Shown here in pieces: positions 46,997 through 55,808 of a DNA stretch of 64,000 nt. This DNA comes from Actinorhabdospora filicis (GTDB lineage: Bacteria; Actinomycetota; Actinomycetes; Mycobacteriales; Micromonosporaceae). The notes under the pieces are model-generated. The model was given only the letters and a program-made list of their open reading frames with translations, did no database searches and had not been told where the DNA came from. Made by a program: the position numbers and the translations under genes. Numbering within the stretch: position 1 is the first letter of the stretch; every line of letters starts with the position of its first letter. Where the stretch lies: contig NZ_BSTX01000007.1 of assembly GCF_030269765.1 (NCBI RefSeq), positions 124,001 through 188,000 on the forward strand, read 5' to 3'.

Positions 46997-48388
46997 CTAC
47001 TTCGCCTTCATGATGGCGTTCTCCTTGGCCTTCACCGGATCCAGCGCCGGGCCGGTGGGCAGGCGGCCGGTGACGGTGGCCGGGAGCTTGACGATGTCCT
47101 TCTCGGTGTAGCCGAAGCTGGCGATGAAGGCGCGGTCGGTGAAGCCGTAGGCCACGCCCATCTCGTTCACGAACAGGACCGTCCCGCTGCCCTCGGCGCC
47201 GGTCATCGACTCCACGAGGACGGCGTGGCCGGGCTCGATGACGACCTCGTTGACCAGATCGCCGCCGTTGGCGTTGGTCTCGGTGGTCTTGATGCCCGAC
47301 GTGGCGGGAATGGTGGCGTCGGCGAGGATGCCGGGCACTCCCTTGTGGTCGGTGTAGATCGCGCAGGCGGTGCCGGTGGCGCCGACGGGGACGAAGGTGG
47401 GCGGCAGCGACAGGACGGGCGCGCCCTCGGTCCCGGTGGGGAACAGGCTGGTCGCCGAGCGCGCGCCGATGGCGGGGCCGCTGGCCACCTGGCCCATGGT
47501 CGCGCCGGGGTTCTTCGCCTGGAGCAGCAGCGCCTGGAGCGGGGTGATCTCGCTCCAGCCGTCGGCGAGGACGACGTAGCGCTTGCCGGTGGCGTCGGCG
47601 AACATCGCGCCGATCTTGGCGCCGGAGATCGCCTGCGAGGGCTGGCCGGCGTTCTCCACCGGCGGGACGCTCACCGGAGCGCCCTCGGGGATGGAGTTGA
47701 TCCAGGCGGCCTCGGCGGTGAAGCTCATCGCGGGGTCGCTGATGCTGCCGCCGACGGCGTCCACGAGCTCCTTGGCGAGCCCGTAGCGGTGCCCGTCGGT
47801 GATCAGCCACCACTTCTCGTCCGCCTGTCCCTTGTGGAACACCGCGGTCAGGGCCTGCCCCGCCGCGAGCGGGACGCCCTGCGCGGGCTGGGATCCGGCG
47901 TAGAGGACCGAGGTCGGGCCGCCGTCGCCGGGCCGCGAGCACAGGGCCCAGCCGTCCTTGAGCAGCCGGTCGGCCGGGGGAATGGAGTCGGGGGCGTTGG
48001 GGATGCCGACGGTCGCGCCGCGCGGGTACTGCGCGAGGCTGTTGCCGGAGCGCGACAGCGTCTCGGCCTTGCCGACGATGAGCGCGCCGGAGGCGGTGTT
48101 CAGGACCGGGTGCAGCACGCCGTCGATGAGGACGTAGCGCGCGCCGGTCTCCTTCTCCACGATGATGTACTGCTTGGCGGCCTCGGGATCGGCCGGTCCG
48201 CCGGTGATGAAACCGATGACGCCGACCACGGCCAGGGCGAGCACCGCGACCATGACGCTGGCGAAGACCGCGCCCCCGGCGCGCCGGAACGGCGACTGGT
48301 CGGGATCGGTCTTGCGGAAGACGAGCGCGGACACCACCCGCTGCACCATGAACTGATAGCTGTGCAGCTGGTCCCTGCGACTGGCCAT
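46997..48388 (-). CDS. eccB: T7SS membrane-complex protein EccB3
   Basis: 463 residues. N-terminal R-R-D-Q-L-H-S-Y-Q-F, one membrane helix (about 40-62), then Y-I-I-V-E-K-E-T-G-A-R-Y and Y-P-R-G-A-T-V-G-I-P-N-A-P-D of the outer domain. The Cys pair is conserved (L-C-S-R-P and A-C-A-I-Y). The N-terminal segment differs from EccB1 and 2, which share Q-V-Q-A, so this locus is a separate lineage. GGAGG precedes the ATG. Confidence 0.93.
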   Translation of the reverse strand: MASRRDQLHSYQFMVQRVVSALVFRKTDPDQSPFRRAGGAVFASVMVAVLALAVVGVIGFITGGPADPEAAKQYIIVEKETGARYVLIDGVLHPVLNTASGALIVGKAETLSRSGNSLAQYPRGATVGIPNAPDSIPPADRLLKDGWALCSRPGDGGPTSVLYAGSQPAQGVPLAAGQALTAVFHKGQADEKWWLITDGHRYGLAKELVDAVGGSISDPAMSFTAEAAWINSIPEGAPVSVPPVENAGQPSQAISGAKIGAMFADATGKRYVVLADGWSEITPLQALLLQAKNPGATMGQVASGPAIGARSATSLFPTGTEGAPVLSLPPTFVPVGATGTACAIYTDHKGVPGILADATIPATSGIKTTETNANGGDLVNEVVIEPGHAVLVESMTGAEGSGTVLFVNEMGVAYGFTDRAFIASFGYTEKDIVKLPATVTGRLPTGPALDPVKAKENAIMKAK

Positions 48389-48503
48389 CGCACCTCCTCG
48401 GCCTCACACCCTAGGGCGCGTAGCGCGAACATGGGGCGGCGCCCGTCCCGGCAATTCACCTTGGGGAGGCTTGAGCGCCGGGGCGGGCGCCACGTTCTGT
48501 ACC

Positions 48504-48519
48504 GACCGCGTGAGCGGTC
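48504..48519. terminator. Possible weak terminator after Esx pair 3
   Basis: GACCGC/GCGGTC (48504-48509/48514-48519) with a 4-nt loop, about 75 nt after the Esx stop on the minus strand. Short stem, no U-run. Confidence 0.3.
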
Positions 48520-48594
48520 TGGGCCGATCCTGGCGGAGGCACGGATGTCGGTGCCGGGACCGCGATGCCTTCGTTGGGACCGGCCGGGCGCGCG

Positions 48595-48885
48595 CTACTC
48601 GAAGTGGCGGGAGGCGCGCTGGTCGGTGGCCTTCATGCTGTCGGAGGACTTGGCCAGCGCCGGCCCGAGCAGGCCGAGGGACTTGGCGATCTCGGCGGCG
48701 GCGCCGTCCCACTTCTTCTTGCGGATGTCGTAGGACTCCCGCGCCGTACCCGACCAGGTCGCCTTGAACGGTGCGACGTTGCGCTCGACTTGTTCGAGCT
48801 GCTCGTGGAGGCGCTTGAGTGCGGCCTTGATCGATTCCGCACCGGCGTGCATGGAACCGTGGTTGTAAACCAGAGAGTCACCCAT
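48595..48885 (-). CDS. WXG100 protein, Esx pair 3, second member
   Basis: 96 residues, WXG100 family with W-S-G (A-T-W-S-G-T-A-R-E-S-Y). The second helix holds Y-D-I-R-K-K-K-W-D. GAGAGGGG precedes the ATG. Unlike pairs 1 and 2 this pair lies upstream of eccB3 on the minus strand, not downstream of eccC. Confidence 0.9.
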   Translation of the reverse strand: MGDSLVYNHGSMHAGAESIKAALKRLHEQLEQVERNVAPFKATWSGTARESYDIRKKKWDGAAAEIAKSLGLLGPALAKSSDSMKATDQRASRHFE

Positions 48886-48900
48886 GTCGTTTCCCCTCTC

Positions 48901-49242
48901 TTAGAGTGCGTCGATGATCGTGCTGTCGGGCATGGTCTTCTTGAGTTCTTCGACGGCCTTGGAGTCCTCGACGTCGAACTCCTTGCCGGACTCGCGGACA
49001 CCGCGGGCGACCTCGTTGAGGGAGTCGACGATGATCTTGAGCTGACGCTCGACGTCGATCTGCACCCCCTGGAAGGTCTTACCGGCCGGGCCCTGGAAGT
49101 CCTTCAGGAGGGGCTGGAGGTCGATCAGGAGGCGGTTCATGTTGCCGGCGATCTCGCTCGCGGTGCCCTCGACCTGGCCCGCCGTGGTCTCTAGTTGCCC
49201 GGTAATTGCCTGGGTCATCTTCGGAGTCACCCCCACTGTCAT
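48901..49242 (-). CDS. WXG100-like protein with F-Q-G turn, Esx pair 3, first member
   Basis: 113 residues, helical hairpin with F-Q-G in the place of W-x-G (K-D-F-Q-G-P-A-G-K-T-F), as in some Esx partners that keep only the fold. It is 15 bp upstream of the W-S-G partner. The ATG at 49242 has GGGGGAG very close; an internal ATG eight codons later is the alternative start. Heterodimer formation is inferred from pairing. Confidence 0.85.
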   Translation of the reverse strand: MTVGVTPKMTQAITGQLETTAGQVEGTASEIAGNMNRLLIDLQPLLKDFQGPAGKTFQGVQIDVERQLKIIVDSLNEVARGVRESGKEFDVEDSKAVEELKKTMPDSTIIDAL

Positions 49243-49339
49243 GGGCTCCCCCGAGTGGGGATCCCGCTTTGGGTTGGTGCCCCGCCGAACGAGCGGCGGG
49301 AGTTGGTGCGACGGCGAAGGTATCGCCGTGTGTCAAGTC

Positions 49340-49359
49340 ACGCTAGTGCACTCAGTCAA
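49340..49359 (-). promoter_or_regulatory. Locus-2/3-type promoter before Esx pair 3
   Basis: Minus strand TTGACT (49359-49354), 8 nt, TAGCGT (49345-49340), 98 nt before the Esx ATG. Confidence 0.5.
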
Positions 49360-49397
49360 GGGGATCGGATGTGAAATTGGCGTGAGCTGAACGGGAA

Positions 49398-50792
49398 TCA
49401 GCCGCCGAAGCCGCGCACGAGTCCGAAAAGCCCCAGAACGAGACAGGCCAGCGGAACCATCGCGATGATCAGCAGAATGTCGACGATGTCGGCGATGCGG
49501 CCCAGATAGGGCGAGGGTGTCCTTTTGGCGTAACCGATCCCGGCGGCGGCCACCAGTCCGGCCATCGGCAGGACGCCGCCCAGCAGGACCGCCAGCGCGG
49601 CCGGCTTGCCGAGTCCGGCGATGAGGTCGGCGACCAGCAGCGACAGCCCGATGACGCCGGTGATCAGCAGCGGGATCCGCTGCCGCACGGCCGGGAAGAG
49701 CCTGGCTCGCAACAGGAACACGCACGCGATGGTGCCGATCAGCAGCGCCTTGCCGGGCTCGGTGCCGGTCCGGGACAGCACGAACTCGGCGACCGCGGCC
49801 ACGAAGGAGGCGCCGATGATGAGCCCGGTCAGCAGCTCGTCGGCCTGCAGGACGGCGGAGAACACCCGGTCCTTGGGCGGCGGGCTGCCCTCCTTCACCA
49901 GGTCCTTGGCCGTCTGCGGCAGCTCGGGCATCGGCAGTTTCGCCAGCCGGATCGCCAGCAGCGGGCACATCGGCAGCAGCGTGACCGCCATCGTCGCCAC
50001 GATCGCCGAGACCCCGTCGGGTCCCAGCGAGGACAGCCCGACGAGCGCGGCGACGATGCCGAACAGGCCGACGAGCGCGGCGGCGGTGAAGACCCGCAGC
50101 AGGTCGGCGATGCCGACGAAGCCGAGGATCCCGGCCAGCAGCAGCGCCGAGGACGCCACCAGCAGTTGCGGCGCGCCGAAGCCGCCGAGCGGCAGATCGC
50201 CGCCCAGGGCGAGGTATCCGCCGGTGAAGGCGAAGGGCAGGCCGATCGCGCCGATCACGCCACCGGCGAAGGAATCGCCCGAGGCCCGCGACAGCACCAG
50301 ACCCGCCACCAGCAGGCCGAAGCCGATGGCGGCGGTCAGGACACCGGTGACCAGCCAGCCGGGGCCGGTCGACAGCACGCCGAACAGCGTCCCGACACCC
50401 AGGATCACCGCGAGGGTCAGGCCCGTGCGGCGGGTGTGGCGGCCCTGCCAGGGCGTGCCGAGAACCTTGGCGCCGTCGGCGATGGCCTCCACGACGTCGT
50501 CGTACTCGCCCTCGGGCCAGTCGGCGTAACGCGGTGCCAGATGCAGGATCTCGCCGTCGCGGATCTGCTGCATCGCCAGCGATTGAGTGGCGACGAGAGG
50601 TTTCCCGTCGGGTTTGCGCAAGGACCAGCCGCCGTGCCTTTCCCCGTCATCGGCCGCCGATTCCCCGGCGTACTCCAGCACCGTGGGCAGCAATTCGGCC
50701 AGCGGCACATGATCGGGAAGCACGAGGTCGATTCGGCGGCGCGGTGCCGATATGGTTAGCCGGGCCAGGCCGGTACGAAGGGGCGTGCTCAC
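49398..50792 (-). CDS. eccD: T7SS channel protein EccD3
   Basis: 464 residues from the GTG at 50792. Ubiquitin-like N-domain (R-R-R-I-D-L-V-L-P-D-H-V-P-L-A-E-L), about eleven membrane segments, short C-terminus ending V-R-G-F-G-G. A long in-frame extension upstream to 51116 overlaps eccC3 and lacks homology, so I reject it. No strong ribosome site precedes the GTG. Divergent from eccC3. Confidence 0.92.
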   Translation of the reverse strand: MSTPLRTGLARLTISAPRRRIDLVLPDHVPLAELLPTVLEYAGESAADDGERHGGWSLRKPDGKPLVATQSLAMQQIRDGEILHLAPRYADWPEGEYDDVVEAIADGAKVLGTPWQGRHTRRTGLTLAVILGVGTLFGVLSTGPGWLVTGVLTAAIGFGLLVAGLVLSRASGDSFAGGVIGAIGLPFAFTGGYLALGGDLPLGGFGAPQLLVASSALLLAGILGFVGIADLLRVFTAAALVGLFGIVAALVGLSSLGPDGVSAIVATMAVTLLPMCPLLAIRLAKLPMPELPQTAKDLVKEGSPPPKDRVFSAVLQADELLTGLIIGASFVAAVAEFVLSRTGTEPGKALLIGTIACVFLLRARLFPAVRQRIPLLITGVIGLSLLVADLIAGLGKPAALAVLLGGVLPMAGLVAAAGIGYAKRTPSPYLGRIADIVDILLIIAMVPLACLVLGLFGLVRGFGG

Positions 50793-50858
50793 CGGGTACG
50801 TCCATCTCTTTAGGTGGAAGTATTCGAGTGCGCCGAAACTACCAGGCTCTCGCATACC

Positions 50859-50888
50859 TTGGCCCCACGCGACACATGCCGCTACAGT
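50859..50888 (+). promoter_or_regulatory. Promoter of eccC3
   Basis: TTGGCC (50859-50864), 18-nt spacer, TACAGT (50883-50888), about 100 nt before the eccC3 GTG. It resembles a standard sigma-70 site rather than the [TG]TG-N8 pattern. Confidence 0.5.
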
Positions 50889-50988
50889 GCCCGCGAGCGG
50901 GCGCCGCCCTGTGCCGCGGTGACCGCCAGTGGGCGGGCACTCGACGATGGAGAGCCCGCCAGTAGGCCGCGAGTCAGGAGGACCACCC

Positions 50989-53900
50989 GTGGGTCTCGTC
51001 GTGATCAAACGGCGTCCGCGCCGCCCGGCGCCGGATCTGCCGGAGGGCGACCTCGCCCTGGAGGCCCCGCCCGAGCTGCCCGAACCCGGCGGCAAGCAGT
51101 GGGGCCAGATGATCATGATGGTCCCGATGCTGGCCGGTTCCGGCGCGATGATGCTGATGTTCGCCGGCCCCGGCGCGACCGGCGGCGGTGGCGGCTACAC
51201 CCTGCGGCTGGTCACCGGCGGCCTCTTCGGCGTCTCCATGCTCGGCATGATGATCACGCAGCTCTTCCAGGGCGGCGGCCAGCCCTCCAAGCGCGAGATG
51301 CTGAACATGCGCCGCGACTACCTGCGCCGCCTCGGGCACCTGCGCCGCGGCGTCCGCAAGACCGTCCGCGACCAGAAACGCGCGATGTTCTACCGCCACC
51401 CCGACCCCGACACCCTCTGGTCGACCGTGGGCAGCGCCCGGGTGTGGGAGCGGCGCACCGCCGACGGCGACTTCGGCGTCATCCGCATGGGCCTGGGCCC
51501 ACAGCGGCTCGCCACGCGCATGATCCCGCCCGAGACCCGGCCCATCGAGGACATCGAGCCGCTCTGCGCGGCCGCGCTGCGCCGCTTCGTGGCCACCTAC
51601 GCCATCGTCGACGGCCTGCCCGTGGCCATCGACCTGCGCGGCTTCTCCCGCATCTACATCCGCGGCGACGCCACCCGCGCCCGCGGCCTGGCCCGCGCCC
51701 TGCTCGCCCAGACCGTCGCCTGGCACGCCCCCGACGACATGCTCGTCACCTTCTGCGTCGACCCCGAGCACCAGCGCCGCTGGGACTGGGCGAAGTGGCT
51801 GCCGCACGCCGTCCACCCCGAGCAGACCGACGCCCTCGGCCAGATCCGGCTCATCGCGCCGTCCCTGCGCGAGCTGGAGGAGCACCTCGGCGACCTCATC
51901 GAGCACCGCCCCCGCTTCAACCCCGCCACCCCGCCCACCGACGACAAGCACGTCGTCGTCCTCATCGACGGCGGCCACGCCGGCGGCTCCGACACCCTCG
52001 CCACCGACGGCGGCGTCGAAGGCGTCACCCTCATCGACCTCACCAACCCGCCCCCGCGCAACCTCGACGCCGGTTACCTCGTCGTGGAAGTCGACGCCGA
52101 GGGCAAGCTGTGGTCGGTCGGCGGCGACAGCCGCGACGAGGTCGGCACCGCCGACAGCCTCAGCCACGCCGAGGCCGAGACCCTCGCCCGCCGCCTCACC
52201 CCCCTGCGCCTGTCGGCCCTCGGCCAGGGCGGCGACGAGGTCTCCCCGCTGATGGGCGACCTCAGCTTCAACGACCTCCTCGACCTGGGCGACCCCTACG
52301 AGTTCGACACCAACCGCCACTGGGCGCCCCGCCCCAACCGCGACCGCCTCCGCGTCCCCATCGGCGTCGGACCCGACGGCCAGCCCGTCGAACTCGACCT
52401 GAAGGAATCGGCGCAGGAGGGCATGGGACCCCACGGCCTCATGGTCGGCGCCACCGGCTCCGGCAAGTCCGAGGCCCTGCGCACCCTCGTCCTCGCCCTC
52501 GCCTGCAACCACTCCCCGGAGACCCTCAACTTCGTCCTGGTCGACTTCAAGGGCGGCGCGACCTTCACGCGCATGGACAAGATGCCGCACACCTCGGCGA
52601 TCATCACCAACCTCTCCGAGGAACTGCCCCTCGTCGACCGCATGCTCGACGCCATCGAAGGCGAACTCAACCGCCGCCAGGAACTCCTGCGCTCGGCCGG
52701 CAAGTTCGCCTCCCTGCGCGACTACGAACGCGCCCGCGCCGCTGGAGCGCCCCTGGCGCCCCTGCCCAGCCTGCTCATCATCTGCGACGAGTTCTCCGAG
52801 CTGCTGTCGGCCAAACCCGACTTCATCGACATGTTCGTCCAGATCGGCCGCGTCGGCCGCTCCCTCGGCGTCCACCTCCTCCTCGCCTCCCAGCGACTCG
52901 AAGAGGGACGCCTGCGCGGCCTCGACACGCACCTCTCGTACCGCATCGGCCTGCGGACCTTCTCCGCGGTGGAGTCCCGCAGCGTCCTCGGCGTCGCCGA
53001 CGCCTACGAACTGCCGCGCTCGCCCGGGCACGGCTACCTGAAGTTCGGCACCGAGGCCCTCACCCGCTTCAAGGCCGCCTACGTCTCCGGCGTCTACCGC
53101 CGCAGCGCCGCCGAGCTGGCCATCGCCGCCGCCGGCGGGCCCTCCGTCCAGGAGTTCACCGCCAACTTCGTCGCCCCGCCGCCGGAGCCCGAGGCGCCCG
53201 TGGTCATCGAGGAGGTCGACGATGAGGCCGTCGGCGACACCCTCCTCGACGTCCTCGTCGGCCGCATGGAGGGCAAGGGCGTGCCCGCGCACAAGGTGTG
53301 GCTCGAACCCCTCGACGCGCCGCCCACCCTCGACGCTCTGCTGCCGCAGCTGACCACCACTCCCGAGCGCGGCCTCACGGTGACCCGCGAGGACCTCCAG
53401 GGCGCGCTCCAGGTGCCCGTCGCCATCGTCGACAAGCCCTACGAGCAGCGCCGCGACGTCCTCACCCTCAACCTCGCCGGAGCCGCCGGGCACATCGGCA
53501 TCGTCGGCGGCGCCCAGACCGGCAAGTCGAACGCGGCGCGCACCGTCGTCGCCGCGATCGCCCTGTCGCACACCCCGCGCGAGGCGCAGATCTACTGCCT
53601 GGACTTCGGCGGCGGTTCCCTCGCCGGCGTCCGCGACCTCCCGCACGTGGGCGGCGTCTGGCAGCGCCTCGACGTCGACCAGGTCCGCCGCACCGTCGCC
53701 GAGGTCTTCACGATGATGGAGGAGCGCGAACGCGCCTTCGCCTCGCGCGGCATCGACTCCATGGCCTCCTACCGCCGCGCCCGGCGCGAGGGCAAGTACC
53801 CCGAGGACGCCTTCGGCGACGTGTTCCTCGTGATCGACGGCTGGCTGACCATCCGCAACGACTTCGAGGACATCGAGGACAACGTCACGCAGATCGCCCA

Positions 53901-54978
53901 GCGCGGCCTGTCCTACGGCGTCCACGTCATCGGCACGGCCAACAAGTGGTCGGACTTCCGGCCCGCCGTCCGCGACCTGCTCGGCTCGAAGCTGGAGTTC
54001 CGCCTCGGCGACGTCTTCGACTCCAACGTCGGCCGCCGCGAGGCCGAGGCCGTCCCCGTGGGCCGCCCCGGACGCGGCCTCGCCCCCGAGGCCAAGCACA
54101 TGCTCACCGCGCTGCCCCGCCTCGACGGTGTCAGCGACGCCTCGACGGTCTCCGACGGGCTCGCCGAGCTGGTCACCCGCGTCAAGGACGCCTGGACCGG
54201 GCCGGTGGCGCCGCAGGTGCGGATGCTCCCCGAGAAGCTGTCCTTCGAGGCGCTGCCCACCGCCGTCGACCCCGACCGCAAGGGCCGCATCCCCATCGGC
54301 ATCGCCGAGAACGACCTCAAGCCCGTCTACCTCGACTTCGACCAGGACCCGCACCTGGTGTTCCTGTCCGACGTGGAGACCGGCAAGAGCACCTTCATGC
54401 GCTCCCTCGCCCGCGGCATCACCAACAACTACGCGCCGGGCGAAGCCAAGATCATCCTCATGGACTACCGGCGCAGCCTCCTCGGCGAGGTGCCCGAGGA
54501 CTACCTGCTCAAGTACTGCTCGTCCTCGGCGGTCAGCCAGGACGCCGTCCGCCAGATCGCGGTGGCCATGGAGCGCCGCCTGCCTCCCGCCGACATCACC
54601 CCCGAGCAGCTGCGCAGCCGCAGCTGGTGGACCGGGCCGGAGCTGTTCGTCCTCATCGACGACTACGACCTCATCATCGGCGGCTCCGGAAACCCCCTCC
54701 TGCCGCTGCTGGAGTTCGCCTCCCAGGCCCGCGACATCGGCATGCACATCGTGCTGACCCGCCGCTCCGGCGGTGCCAGCCGGGCGCTCTACGAGAGCTT
54801 CATCAACCGCCTGCGCGAACTGGCCTCGCCCGGCTTCCAGGGCTCGGCGCCCAAGGACGAGGGGACCCTGCTCGGCAACGTCCGCGCCCGCCCGCTGCCT
54901 CCCGGCCGCGGCCATCTCATCACCCGCCGCGAGGGCGTCCGCCTCGTCCAGCTCGCCTATGTGGAGCCGCGCGTCTGA
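50989..54978 (+). CDS. eccC: T7SS ATPase EccC3 (three FtsK/SpoIIIE domains)
   Basis: 1329 residues. Two membrane segments at about 40-90, then ATPase domains with Walker A motifs GATGSGKSE (about 487), GGAQTGKSN (about 840) and SDVETGKST (about 1127), and Walker B L-L-I-I-C-D-E-F, V-F-L-V-I-D-G-W and F-V-L-I-D-D-Y. The start is GTG at 50989, 7 nt after AGGAGG. The upstream in-frame ATG at 50929 has no such site. A 97-residue tag-bearing protein follows 52 bp downstream. Confidence 0.95.
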   Translation: MGLVVIKRRPRRPAPDLPEGDLALEAPPELPEPGGKQWGQMIMMVPMLAGSGAMMLMFAGPGATGGGGGYTLRLVTGGLFGVSMLGMMITQLFQGGGQPSKREMLNMRRDYLRRLGHLRRGVRKTVRDQKRAMFYRHPDPDTLWSTVGSARVWERRTADGDFGVIRMGLGPQRLATRMIPPETRPIEDIEPLCAAALRRFVATYAIVDGLPVAIDLRGFSRIYIRGDATRARGLARALLAQTVAWHAPDDMLVTFCVDPEHQRRWDWAKWLPHAVHPEQTDALGQIRLIAPSLRELEEHLGDLIEHRPRFNPATPPTDDKHVVVLIDGGHAGGSDTLATDGGVEGVTLIDLTNPPPRNLDAGYLVVEVDAEGKLWSVGGDSRDEVGTADSLSHAEAETLARRLTPLRLSALGQGGDEVSPLMGDLSFNDLLDLGDPYEFDTNRHWAPRPNRDRLRVPIGVGPDGQPVELDLKESAQEGMGPHGLMVGATGSGKSEALRTLVLALACNHSPETLNFVLVDFKGGATFTRMDKMPHTSAIITNLSEELPLVDRMLDAIEGELNRRQELLRSAGKFASLRDYERARAAGAPLAPLPSLLIICDEFSELLSAKPDFIDMFVQIGRVGRSLGVHLLLASQRLEEGRLRGLDTHLSYRIGLRTFSAVESRSVLGVADAYELPRSPGHGYLKFGTEALTRFKAAYVSGVYRRSAAELAIAAAGGPSVQEFTANFVAPPPEPEAPVVIEEVDDEAVGDTLLDVLVGRMEGKGVPAHKVWLEPLDAPPTLDALLPQLTTTPERGLTVTREDLQGALQVPVAIVDKPYEQRRDVLTLNLAGAAGHIGIVGGAQTGKSNAARTVVAAIALSHTPREAQIYCLDFGGGSLAGVRDLPHVGGVWQRLDVDQVRRTVAEVFTMMEERERAFASRGIDSMASYRRARREGKYPEDAFGDVFLVIDGWLTIRNDFEDIEDNVTQIAQRGLSYGVHVIGTANKWSDFRPAVRDLLGSKLEFRLGDVFDSNVGRREAEAVPVGRPGRGLAPEAKHMLTALPRLDGVSDASTVSDGLAELVTRVKDAWTGPVAPQVRMLPEKLSFEALPTAVDPDRKGRIPIGIAENDLKPVYLDFDQDPHLVFLSDVETGKSTFMRSLARGITNNYAPGEAKIILMDYRRSLLGEVPEDYLLKYCSSSAVSQDAVRQIAVAMERRLPPADITPEQLRSRSWWTGPELFVLIDDYDLIIGGSGNPLLPLLEFASQARDIGMHIVLTRRSGGASRALYESFINRLRELASPGFQGSAPKDEGTLLGNVRARPLPPGRGHLITRREGVRLVQLAYVEPRV

Positions 54979-55030
54979 TTGCGCTTTACTTGGACCAGGC
55001 CGTGCCCACCCCACGCGAAGGAATTCCGCC

Positions 55031-55324
55031 ATGTCCGCCGAACCCGCGCGTCGCGCCTCGCTCGACGCCTACGGCGCCCTCCGCCCGGCGGCCGCCGAGG
55101 AACCCCCCGCCTTCGGCCCCGACGACTACGTCGACGACGCCGACGTCTGGGCCCCCGCGAAACGTGCCGTCCCCCCTGTCCTGGGCCGCTACGAACGCGA
55201 AACCGGCAAGCCCTTGATGCGCTACGACGACCAGGTCGACGAAGGCGTACCGGAGTCGAAGGACGGCGGCTTCGACGACGGCTGGAAGGACGACAACGGC
55301 TCGTCGATCGACATTTCGTTCTGA
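55031..55324 (+). CDS. Small acidic protein with tag-like motif, downstream of eccC3
   Basis: 97 residues, strongly acidic, no signal peptide or membrane segment, probably disordered. It contains D-D-Y-V-D-D-A-D-V-W then A-V-P-P-V-L-G (55121-55177), which resembles the tag plus A-P-P-V-I-G ending of the module 2 substrate. GAAGGA lies about 9 nt before the ATG. It may be a substrate tag carried alone, for instance an EccC3 regulator or tag mimic (inference). Confidence 0.65.
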   Translation: MSAEPARRASLDAYGALRPAAAEEPPAFGPDDYVDDADVWAPAKRAVPPVLGRYERETGKPLMRYDDQVDEGVPESKDGGFDDGWKDDNGSSIDISF

Positions 55325-55421
55325 CAACCCCCGGGACGAGAGCACCCACGACAAGCCGTAGGCCGTGGGCCGTAAGCCGCGACAAGCCATAAGCCGAGGT
55401 GCGAGAGCGGCCACCCACGCG

Positions 55422-55551
55422 GGGAGAAGTGTCTTGACCGCGTGTCTGAGAAAGACGCGCGCGTGCGGCGGCGCAACCAGCCCCCAGAACCACGACGCAA
55501 GCGGGTGCCGAGGAACAGAGCCCTCCTCCGGCTCGGGAGAAGTGTCTTGAC
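55422..55551. repeat. 17-bp direct repeat GGGAGAAGTGTCTTGAC
   Basis: Copies at 55422-55438 and 55535-55551, 113 bp apart start to start. Function unknown. Confidence 0.8.
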
Positions 55552-55588
55552 TTCCGGGGTCCAGGGGACGGAGTTCCCTGGTCTGGTC

Positions 55589-55628
55589 CAGGGCGAAGCG
55601 CCTGGTCGGGTGCAGGGCGAAGCGCCTG
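55589..55628. repeat. Tandem 16-bp repeat CAGGGCGAAGCGCCTG
   Basis: Two copies (55589-55604, 55613-55628), period 24. Each copy is itself a near-palindrome (CAGGGCG/CGCCTG), so each could be a hairpin or protein site. Confidence 0.8.
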
Positions 55629-55808
55629 CGCTCTCGCACCGACCGCCCGCAACCGGCCGGGACACCGCAGGGGCCGCGCCACCCCACCCCCACCCCACCA
55701 CGAACAGCTGAACCCCCCTCACCCGAAGTCCCCGCCGCTCACGGGGGTTTCACACGCGCTTCCCTACGGTGATCCCATCCGGCACACCACTTCCCTCGGG
55801 AGTCCCCG

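Larger units (their letters stand above)
55325..55808. other. 484-bp gene-free region rich in short repeats
   Basis: It holds the direct repeat GGGAGAAGTGTCTTGAC (55422-55438 and 55535-55551) and the tandem near-palindrome CAGGGCGAAGCGCCTG (55589-55604 and 55613-55628). AAGCC-containing repeats occupy 55352-55396. A TACGGT box at 55765-55770 may be the -10 for the 55809 gene. No protein gene is evident. Confidence 0.6.

Noticed and set aside
48040-48065. GACAGCG inside eccB3 as another locus-1 promoter
   Set aside because: It lies inside coding sequence with no TAnnnT box at the correct distance.
50793-51116. N-terminal extension of EccD3
   Set aside because: The extension overlaps eccC3 on the other strand and lacks EccD features; the GTG at 50792 begins the ubiquitin-like domain.
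55751-55770. TACGGT before the hydrolase gene as a member of the [TG]TG-N8 promoter group
   Set aside because: The box 8 nt upstream is CACACG, without TG at the required position.
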